NCBI GenBank assembly: GCA_019745775.1
Contig: JAIESR010000132.1
Coordinates: 1 to 34,849 of the forward strand
Reading direction: 5' to 3'
DNA: 34,849 bases
DNA from: Xanthobacteraceae bacterium
GTDB taxonomy: Bacteria > Pseudomonadota > Alphaproteobacteria > Rhizobiales > Xanthobacteraceae
In this document: positions 26,316-33,484 of the stretch, piece after piece
Position numbering within the stretch: the first letter of the stretch is position 1
Layout of the letters: each line of letters starts with the position of its first letter
Position numbers and translations under genes: made by a program
The notes under the pieces: generated by a model
Databases searched by the model: none
What the model saw: the letters and a program-made list of their open reading frames with translations, nothing else
What the model was told of the DNA's origin: nothing

Positions 26316-26977
26316 GCCGCCCTCTGGTCATCTTCGGCGCCGGCGACATTGCGCAGCTCGCGCATTACTACTTTTCGTCCGACACGGACTACGAGGTCGT
26401 CGCATTCACGGTCGATCCAGAATACATGTCTGCCGACCGCTTTTGCGAGCTTCCACTAGTGCCCTTCGGTGAAATCGCAACACGTTATCCGCCCGCGGCG
26501 TGCGAAATGTTCATTGGCGTGAGCTATACGAAACTCAATCAAGTGCGAAAGGAGAAATATATCGCGGCCAAAGCCTCCGGCTATCGGCTCGCCACCTATA
26601 TCAGTTCGCGTGCGGCGGTTCTCAACGCCGGACGCATCGGCGACAACTGTTTCATCCTCGAAGACAATACGATCCAGCCATTCACAACAATCGGCAACAA
26701 CGTCGTCCTGTGGAGCGGCAATCACATCGGCCATCATTCGACCATCCGCGATCATTGCTTTATCTCATCGCATGTCGTGGTGTCGGGCGGCGTTGAGATC
26801 GGCGAATCCTGTTTTATCGGCGTCAACGCGACGCTTCGCGATCACATCAGGATCGGCGACCGCTGCGTTATCGGCGCCGGCGCGCTGCTGCTTGCCGATG
26901 CGGAGCCCGAGGGCGTCTATCTCGGCGAGGAGACCGCCCGCTCGCGGGTCCCCAGCAGCCGCCTGCGAAAGATCTGA
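26312..26977 (+). CDS. NeuD/PglD-like sugar O- or N-acyltransferase (left-handed beta-helix)
   Basis: 221 residues. An N-terminal Rossmann-like half starts PLVIFGAGDIAQLAHYYF. The C-terminal half is a hexapeptide-repeat beta-helix (IGDNCFILEDNTIQPFTTIGNN ... IGHHSTIRDHCFISSHVVVSG), with the HH near the acetyl-CoA site matching the catalytic His of PglD/NeuD enzymes. The family acetylates (or formylates/acylates) the 4-amino group of UDP-sugars or O-positions of sialic acids. With the WecE-like aminotransferase in the same operon, N-acylation of a 4-amino-4,6-dideoxy sugar is a good hypothesis. Confidence 0.88.
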   Translation: MSRPLVIFGAGDIAQLAHYYFSSDTDYEVVAFTVDPEYMSADRFCELPLVPFGEIATRYPPAACEMFIGVSYTKLNQVRKEKYIAAKASGYRLATYISSRAAVLNAGRIGDNCFILEDNTIQPFTTIGNNVVLWSGNHIGHHSTIRDHCFISSHVVVSGGVEIGESCFIGVNATLRDHIRIGDRCVIGAGALLLADAEPEGVYLGEETARSRVPSSRLRKI

Positions 26978-26989
26978 CAGGCACGCGAT

Positions 26990-27898
26990 ATGCGATGGCG
27001 AAAGCTCGGGCTTCTCTACAGTCCTCGAAGCGAGCACCCCAAGCTCGCGAGTCATGCCGCCAATCCACTTGCGATTCTCCTGCGAGGCGATGTGTACCGT
27101 GTCTTCTTCTGCGGGCGCGATGCGCAGAACAGGTCATCGGTGGGCTCCGTCGATGTCGACATCGCGCGGCGCGAAGTCGTCCAGCTTGCACGGGACATCG
27201 CGTTCGCGCACGGGCCGGAGGGGAGCTTCTACTCGCACGGCGTGAGCATCGGAAATTGCTACGAAGCCGATGGTCGACGCTACATGCTGTTCATGGGATG
27301 GCAGAATCCGGCGGACGGGCATTGGCGCGGCGACATCGGACGGCTCCTTGTGTCGCCGGATCTTTCGCTCAGTCTTGATGGCGATCAGCCGTTCATGGCC
27401 GCGGACCATGTCGATCCCGTCAGCCTCTCCTACCCTTGGGTGATCCGGCATCGCGGAAGTTATCGGATGTGGTACGGTTCCACGGTCACCTGGGACGCGG
27501 GCAATGGCGAGATGCTACATGTGCTCAACCACGCGACGTCGGACGATGGACATCGGTGGCGGCGGCATGGTCTGGGCGTCCCCTACCAGCTCGGCGTCGC
27601 GCAGGCATTCTCACGCCCGACGGTCATCGTCGATAGTCACGGCACATGTCACATGTGGTTCTCCTATCGCGGTGGAGCGGGTGAGAAGTATCGCATCGGC
27701 TATGCCGTCAGCGCCGACGGCGAGCGCTGGGAGCTGAGGTTGGATCAGGCCGGCATCGAAGCCTCGGCGTCGGGCTGGGACGGTGAGATGATTGCGTATC
27801 CGTTCGTGTTCGAGCACGGTGGAGAGGTTTTCATGTTCTACAACGGTAATGGATATGGGCGAACCGGATTTGGCATGGCGGTGGTGGAGGCGCAATGA
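26990..27898 (+). CDS. Beta-propeller glycosidase-like protein (GH43/GH32-type fold)
   Basis: 302 residues without a signal peptide. Repeated blade-like segments, YRVFFCGRD, YMLFMGWQNP, YRMWYGSTVTWD, CHMWFSYRG and VFMFYNGNGYGRTGFG, follow the pattern of five-bladed propellers of the arabinanase/invertase superfamily. Asp and Glu residues at blade edges could form an active site, but I cannot name the catalytic pair. In polysaccharide clusters such cytosolic propeller proteins are often annotated as glycosidases of unknown use. It starts 13 nt after the acyltransferase stop, so is in the operon. A transferase or binding role is also possible. Confidence 0.7.
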   Translation: MRWRKLGLLYSPRSEHPKLASHAANPLAILLRGDVYRVFFCGRDAQNRSSVGSVDVDIARREVVQLARDIAFAHGPEGSFYSHGVSIGNCYEADGRRYMLFMGWQNPADGHWRGDIGRLLVSPDLSLSLDGDQPFMAADHVDPVSLSYPWVIRHRGSYRMWYGSTVTWDAGNGEMLHVLNHATSDDGHRWRRHGLGVPYQLGVAQAFSRPTVIVDSHGTCHMWFSYRGGAGEKYRIGYAVSADGERWELRLDQAGIEASASGWDGEMIAYPFVFEHGGEVFMFYNGNGYGRTGFGMAVVEAQ

Positions 27899-27961
27899 CC
27901 ACCTATGTCGCATCAATTCCTCCACATTCGTTGATCCAGTAAGGCAGCGCCGTGGCCATCC

Positions 27962-29566
27962 GTGACTAAAAAAGACCGGATTATCCAAACAGCTCAGATG
28001 CAACCGGCCATATTCTCCCTCGGTCTGGTGGCAATCCAGACTACAGCGCTTTACTTGGTGTTCGAACCACGATGGGAGACCAACGACGATGTTGCCATGT
28101 CGATGGTGGCTCATGGCTATGGGCTAACGGTTCAAGGCTCGCCGCACCTCATATTCTCGAACGTGCTCTGGGGATATGTCGTGCGCGCCATTCCGTCGAT
28201 AGGTGGCGTATCTGGATATGCCGTTGCGACGATCGTGAGCCTTGGGATTGTTGGCTGGTCGATCCTGCATTGCTTGCATCGGCTCGGCGTCGCCTATGGG
28301 ATCGCGCTGCTGGCAGTCGTGCTGATATTGCTGCGGCCTCTTCAGTTTCCACAATTCACGATTACGGCGGGGCTTCTTGTTGTCGCGGCGGTCGTCGTCC
28401 TACAAGCCTACGATCATTTGCGTAGCACTACCTTGCTACTCACAGGCTGCGCTCTCTTGCTCGCCAGCTTTTTGGTTCGCCAGCTCGAGTTCATCCTTGT
28501 TTTGTTCGTCGGTATTCCGCTCTTGCCGTGGCAAGCGCTGCTTCAGCGGCGCGAAGCACAATTTGCGCTCCCTGCTCTCGGTTTGGCGTTGACAATCGCG
28601 TTCGCAATGGACGCGTGGTCTTATAGCGGGCAGGAATGGAGCACCTTCTCGGAACTAAACGGTATCCGCGGGCAGTTCACCGATTTTGGCGCCGGTCCGC
28701 GCTTGCTCCAGCAGCCCGAGATTTTGGCTCGCCACGGTTACAGCCAAAACGATATTTCGCTCGTCGAGCACTGGTTCTTCGTCGACCCCAACATTGCATC
28801 GCCTGTTGCACTGACGTCTATGTTCACTGAGCTAGGGCGGCCCGCTCCGCTTGCGTTGGAGTCCGTTCGATCTGGTATGTTGGCAATTGAAGCACTGGCG
28901 GCGCCAGAATTGCTTCCGCTCCTTCTCGTAGCACTTGCACTGCTGATCGTTGCACCACATTGGCGCGTCGCAATTGCCTGGGCGCTTTGCCTGGCCGCGG
29001 TGTTCACCATTGGCGCGCTTGGAAAGCCGGGCGCGGTACGCGTCTACGTACCGCTTGTGGCGCTTCTGATTGTAGCATCACTTATGTTTGGCCTGCGCGA
29101 CAGTATTACGCAACGTCGAGTCGTTGCTGGCACGCTCCTGATCGGATGCCTGTTCAATCTGTACCGGCTTATCCCGGAAGCATCTGCTTCCGCGCAGAAA
29201 ATCCAGCAAGTGCAAGTCGATATGGCGCAGCTGCCACAGGGGCCGATCGTAATTTGGGGCGCAAGCTTTCCGTTCGAGTACGCCTTCCCTCCGTTACGAG
29301 AAATCAAGAGTGATGCACCGAAGATCTATGGCTTGGACGTTTTCACACTCGCCCCCTTCTCGGTCGGGTCATCCGAATATGCCGCCGGGAGAGGATTAGT
29401 CGAGCGCTTACAATCCTCTGATGGGTTGCCAATTATCGTATTGCAGAACAACGTTGAAATGCTTCGCAAGTATTGCTTGGAGCGGCTAGGGAAACGCTTG
29501 ACCGAAACCTCGACACGCGAGACGCCTTCATTCACCATCCGGCAGCTGCGCTGCGGGGAGATGTGA
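27962..29566 (+). CDS. Polytopic membrane protein, probable GT-C-like glycosyltransferase
   Basis: 534 residues from a GTG start. Helix 1 is followed by RWETNDDVAMSMVAHG (37-52), an Asn-Asp-Asp motif typical of a family of bacterial membrane proteins in glycan loci that resemble GT-C enzymes. About eleven more hydrophobic helices follow up to residue ~400. The last ~130 residues form a soluble, probably periplasmic domain, a layout also common in GT-C enzymes. Base composition is visibly less GC-rich than most neighbours. It sits between the propeller protein (63-nt gap) and the WecE-like gene, whose ATG overlaps its stop by one base. It could use the lipid-linked sugar made by the GT2 of the same unit. 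Confidence 0.72.
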   Translation: MTKKDRIIQTAQMQPAIFSLGLVAIQTTALYLVFEPRWETNDDVAMSMVAHGYGLTVQGSPHLIFSNVLWGYVVRAIPSIGGVSGYAVATIVSLGIVGWSILHCLHRLGVAYGIALLAVVLILLRPLQFPQFTITAGLLVVAAVVVLQAYDHLRSTTLLLTGCALLLASFLVRQLEFILVLFVGIPLLPWQALLQRREAQFALPALGLALTIAFAMDAWSYSGQEWSTFSELNGIRGQFTDFGAGPRLLQQPEILARHGYSQNDISLVEHWFFVDPNIASPVALTSMFTELGRPAPLALESVRSGMLAIEALAAPELLPLLLVALALLIVAPHWRVAIAWALCLAAVFTIGALGKPGAVRVYVPLVALLIVASLMFGLRDSITQRRVVAGTLLIGCLFNLYRLIPEASASAQKIQQVQVDMAQLPQGPIVIWGASFPFEYAFPPLREIKSDAPKIYGLDVFTLAPFSVGSSEYAAGRGLVERLQSSDGLPIIVLQNNVEMLRKYCLERLGKRLTETSTRETPSFTIRQLRCGEM

Positions 29567-30726
29567 TGAGTGACAAGCCGATCCCGTTCAACTGGCCCCA
29601 CGTGGTCGGTAAGGAGCTCGCCTACATCACTGAGGCGCAGAAACTGGGGCAGCTTGCCGGAGACGGCACGTTCACCAAGCGCTGCCAGGACTGGGTCGAG
29701 CAACGCACCGGCTGCAGCAAAGCGCTGCTAACCCACTCCTGCACCGCCGCGCTGGAAATGGCGGCCCTGCTTGCCAACGTCGAGCCAGGCGACGAAGTGA
29801 TCATGCCGTCGTTCACGTTCGTGTCGACGGCGAATGCATTCGTCTTGCGGGGCGCGCGGCCCGTATTTGTCGATGTCCGCCCGGATACTCTCAACATAGA
29901 CGAGCACCTGATCGAAGCCGCCATCACGCCGCATACGCGCGCGATCGTCGCGGTGCACTATGCCGGCGTCGCCTGTGAGATGGACGCGATCATCGAGATT
30001 GCCTGCCGGCATAATCTCATCGTCGTTGAAGACGCGGCCCAGGGCGTTCTTGCGCGCTACAAAGGCCAATCATTGGGCAATATCGGTCATCTGGGCGCAT
30101 ACAGCTTTCACGAGACCAAGAACGTGATCTCCGGTGAAGGTGGCTGCCTGCTGGTGCGCGATCCCGCGCTGATCGCACGCGCCGAGATCATCCGCGAGAA
30201 AGGCACCGACAGGAACCGATTCTTCCGCGGAGAAGTCGACAAATACACGTGGCAGGACGTCGGATCGTCCTTCCTTCCCGGCGAACTGATTGCTGCGTTT
30301 CTTTGGGCACAGCTCGAGGTAGCCGACACCATCACGCAACGTCGCATGACACATTGGGAGTACTATCACGCCCGCCTCGCCGAACTCGAAACGGAAGGCC
30401 GGCTACGACGCCCGATCATACCGGCGGCCTGCCAGCACAACGCGCATCTCTACTACGTCATGCTTTCTCCAGAGATCGATCGGCAAGCCGTTCTGGACGC
30501 ACTCAAGCGCAACAATATGGCGGCACTGTTCCATTACGTGCCACTGCATTCTTCTCCCGCCGGGCAACGCTATGGCCGCGCGCATGGCATGCTGCCAGTA
30601 ACCGATCTGGCGGCCAGGCAACTGATCCGCCTGCCCCTCTTCATCGGAATAACCGAAGCGCAGCAAGACAGAGTCATCGAAACGCTAACGGCTGCGACGA
30701 GGTCGAAGCCAGGGCACGCGAAATAG
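29566..30726 (+). CDS. wecE: WecE/RffA-like dTDP-4-amino-4,6-dideoxygalactose transaminase
   Basis: 386 residues. High similarity to E. coli WecE can be seen by eye: IPFNWPHVVGKELAYI, LAGDGTFTKRCQDW, PSFTFVSTANAFVLRGA, HYAGVACEMD, EDAAQG (155-160), FHETKN with PLP lysine K185, and EIIREKGTDRNRFFRGEVDK. WecE aminates dTDP-4-keto-6-deoxyglucose with glutamate to give dTDP-Fuc4N. The genes making that substrate (rmlA, rmlB) are not in the window and would have to be elsewhere. The ATG at 29566 shares its A with the stop of the upstream membrane protein gene. It is the last gene of the unit, 24 nt from the convergent 853-residue membrane protein gene. Confidence 0.92.
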   Translation: MSDKPIPFNWPHVVGKELAYITEAQKLGQLAGDGTFTKRCQDWVEQRTGCSKALLTHSCTAALEMAALLANVEPGDEVIMPSFTFVSTANAFVLRGARPVFVDVRPDTLNIDEHLIEAAITPHTRAIVAVHYAGVACEMDAIIEIACRHNLIVVEDAAQGVLARYKGQSLGNIGHLGAYSFHETKNVISGEGGCLLVRDPALIARAEIIREKGTDRNRFFRGEVDKYTWQDVGSSFLPGELIAAFLWAQLEVADTITQRRMTHWEYYHARLAELETEGRLRRPIIPAACQHNAHLYYVMLSPEIDRQAVLDALKRNNMAALFHYVPLHSSPAGQRYGRAHGMLPVTDLAARQLIRLPLFIGITEAQQDRVIETLTAATRSKPGHAK

Positions 30727-30750
30727 CAAGCGCTGGAGGCAATATCTTCT

Positions 30751-33312
30751 CTATTGGATCCGCCAGATCGCGTACAAGCCGTTCCGGTAGATTCTGTCCC
30801 AGCCTATCGGGACGGGACGGTTCGCATTAACGACTGCGAAGTAGGAGCCGTACCGTTGATGCGTGGGAAGCTCGATCGGCGCCATTCCACCGGATAGAAC
30901 GAGATCATTGATTCCCAAGCGCTTGTCGCGCAGCTCAGGATTGTTGCGGAGTTCCCGACTTTGGTACCAGCTGGACAAATACACTTGGCGTTCTCCGTTG
31001 AAAGCATAAGTGTTCCAGCCGCCGAGCAACCCCGGTTCACGCCCGGTTTGGTCGGTAAAGACTAACGCATCTCGTGGCGTTAGTTCGCGCACTCGCTGCC
31101 AGATGTCACGCAGGTCCGGCGTGAAGTTCTGAGCCCCAAATTGCCTGGTTGTAGGAAGCACACCCCGCGATTCGCCGAACAGCACCAATGCCAGCACGAC
31201 AGCCACCGCCGGAAGCACAGCGCGACCCAACTGCGAGGCGGGTTTCGACAACGAAATCCCTTCCCGTCGGAAAATCACCCAAAGCAGCCCCGCCATAATG
31301 AACAGCCAGACGACGCCAGCAAGCGGTCCGGCCGGATCGGTCAACACCATGGCCGGTAGCATCAGCAACAGCCCAGCGCTTGCTCCTCCGATCCAGCGTT
31401 TTTTTCGTGCTGGATCGTCGATCTCGGCGAGACCTAGCGAAATCGACGCGCATACGAAGTTTATCCGCATTGCGTAAGGAAAGATAAGGGCAATCAAGAA
31501 CCCAAACGAGGCTGCCAGAGAGTAAGGCCAAGGCATGACAACCAGCGCCATCACAGCCAGCGTTAAACATCCAACATCTCGAAGAACATACGGCCACGCG
31601 GTTGTAAGCGGGCTGCCGTATATCGCGATCGACACGTACGATTCCGTTGCTAATCCTTCCGCCAGAAGCGATGGTACCAGATACCTGCCCAGCATCAGGA
31701 GTGCATAACCGCCACACAGCAGAACCAAAAGCGCCACCGCCGCGCGCGCCCAAACCGGTAGACGACGCAAGTCTTGGACAATTCCGAGCAGTGCCAAAGG
31801 TCCCAAGGTCGCAAAGGCAGCAACCTTGCTGAGCAGGGACCCAACGAGCCCCATCGCCACCGCGATTGGAGATGACATCTTGCTCTCCGGGCGCCTTGAG
31901 ATCCAAAACCATACGGCAATCGTCAGTGGGACAACGTGGGCGACTGGCGGGCTCTCGGCAATCCAGTAGGGGTAACGGCCGGCGGCCAGGATCGCCAACA
32001 TCAGAACAAATGCTTCGGGCGACAAGAAAGAGACCTCGCGCCCTTGCGTAAGGTAGGCGTGGAGAGCGATGCCGGCCCCGGCAATACTCATGACGGCGGC
32101 TGTCATCAGCACAAACAGAAAACCGTCGATATCGATCAGTCGACGAATGGCCGCTCCGAGCGCCGGAATCAGCTGATTGAAGTATCCGAAATACTCGCCT
32201 TCGTTTCCGAGATTGGGAAATGGATAAGGATGCGAAGAGATCGCTGCGACGCTCGACGCGTAGAAAATCAGATCACCGGACGGATGCCCCTGAAGCGTCG
32301 CCGTTGGTCCATGCCACTGAACGGCAAGCCAGAATGCGAAAGCGCAGGACAGCAGCAATATAGCCGGCATTCGACGCAGCAGATCGCGGGAAGGAGCGGT
32401 CTCCATCGGCCAGCGATACAATGGCCAAAGACACGCGATAATCAGGGCCGACGCAACGATGAGCCCGTTTGGCACGAGCAGCGCTACTACACACAGAGCC
32501 GCCAGAACCGCGAGGCTCAGCGGGAAACCCAGCAAAACGATATGAGCGTATGAAATCTGTTTCGGAAGCAGCGCGCGCGCGAGCCCCACGCCCAGGGTCC
32601 ATTGCAAGATCGTGAGGAGAACCGCGATGAACAGATGCAATATCACCGTGGCGAAGAAATCAGAATCGATCGGCTGACGGTTCGGCGGGTTGACCAAGAT
32701 GATGGCTGTGCCAATCGCCGCGATTCCGGCCAGCGCGCCGGGAAGAGCAGCACGGTGAGTCGCAAGCCCATTGATGAGCCGTCTGCGGCATAACACGACG
32801 AACGCGATGCTGGTGAGCAACACCGCGAAGATTGCGGTCGTCGAGATTCTTGCCGTGGCTGAGGCCGTATACTTCCGTCCGTTTGATCGGGGATCGGAAC
32901 CGTCACTCGATGAAAAATAGAGGTGATTTCCCCAATGGGAGAAGCGCCCTCCTCCATTCACTCGTATGTCAGCGTGGACGCTATGCGCTGGGCCAAGCGG
33001 GCGACCGTTCTCCAAAAGCCGTAGCGACGATGAGTCGCTGCATCGTCTGTCGTCGCAGACTTCAAGCGGAAAGCGATGGGGAAAATTGAGCGGCGCGATA
33101 TAAGCCGTCCCTCGCTCAGGCGTAATCGAGTTTCGTTCAATCCTAACCTCGCTCGTGGGCACCCAAAGAGACTGAAGCAGAATGGCAATATTCGCCAGTC
33201 CTATCACGACTCCCAAGGTCCACAGCACGCTCGCATCAGCGCGATCTACCGCGCTGATGATCAACCGGATAACGGCTTTTGCCCGGTCAGCGATTGTGGA
33301 TTTCTCGTACAT
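30751..33312 (-). CDS. Large membrane protein with novel periplasmic module, possible GT-C-like enzyme
   Basis: 853 residues. Helix 1 (about 30-50) is followed by an extramembrane segment (about 56-150) that carries the same SHW/SDPR module as the phosphodiesterase-fold protein at 22230. About sixteen further hydrophobic segments (to ~700) and a C-terminal soluble domain (~715-853) follow. HPSGDLIFYASSVAAISSHP with NLGNEGEYFGYFNQ resembles the acidic loop regions of large bacterial GT-C or polymerase-like proteins; I do not recognise a named family. The ATG at 33312 was chosen as it precedes helix 1; a TTG start at 33384 is possible. It is convergent with the WecE-like gene, and its base composition is lower in GC than the left half of the window. 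Confidence 0.75.
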   Translation of the reverse strand: MYEKSTIADRAKAVIRLIISAVDRADASVLWTLGVVIGLANIAILLQSLWVPTSEVRIERNSITPERGTAYIAPLNFPHRFPLEVCDDRRCSDSSSLRLLENGRPLGPAHSVHADIRVNGGGRFSHWGNHLYFSSSDGSDPRSNGRKYTASATARISTTAIFAVLLTSIAFVVLCRRRLINGLATHRAALPGALAGIAAIGTAIILVNPPNRQPIDSDFFATVILHLFIAVLLTILQWTLGVGLARALLPKQISYAHIVLLGFPLSLAVLAALCVVALLVPNGLIVASALIIACLWPLYRWPMETAPSRDLLRRMPAILLLSCAFAFWLAVQWHGPTATLQGHPSGDLIFYASSVAAISSHPYPFPNLGNEGEYFGYFNQLIPALGAAIRRLIDIDGFLFVLMTAAVMSIAGAGIALHAYLTQGREVSFLSPEAFVLMLAILAAGRYPYWIAESPPVAHVVPLTIAVWFWISRRPESKMSSPIAVAMGLVGSLLSKVAAFATLGPLALLGIVQDLRRLPVWARAAVALLVLLCGGYALLMLGRYLVPSLLAEGLATESYVSIAIYGSPLTTAWPYVLRDVGCLTLAVMALVVMPWPYSLAASFGFLIALIFPYAMRINFVCASISLGLAEIDDPARKKRWIGGASAGLLLMLPAMVLTDPAGPLAGVVWLFIMAGLLWVIFRREGISLSKPASQLGRAVLPAVAVVLALVLFGESRGVLPTTRQFGAQNFTPDLRDIWQRVRELTPRDALVFTDQTGREPGLLGGWNTYAFNGERQVYLSSWYQSRELRNNPELRDKRLGINDLVLSGGMAPIELPTHQRYGSYFAVVNANRPVPIGWDRIYRNGLYAIWRIQ
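32869..32997 (-). other. Shared GP-H-H-GGG-SHW-SDPR module, copy 2 (residues 106-148)
   Basis: Core of the module in the 853-residue membrane protein, between helix 1 and helix 2, so predicted on the outer face of the membrane. LGPAHSVHADIRVNGGG, RFSHWGNHLYFSSSDGSD and PRSNGRKY line up without gaps with the copy at 22386-22514. Two Cys just upstream (CDDRRC, residues 86-91) could form a disulfide in a periplasmic setting; the cytoplasmic copy lacks them. Confidence 0.7.
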
Positions 33313-33484
33313 ATAGGCTGATCGTCGCCCCGCCCCGTCTTCGGAGAGTGCCCTTATCAGCCTAGATGAAGTGCAGAAAATCAAGCGTTCTTGGGCGGCA
33401 GACGCACTGCAGGGATTAGCGGCGGCCCGGCGCTACCCAGCAGCCTTGTAGGACAATGGCGCGTCAGGCAAGGCCCGGATGTCT

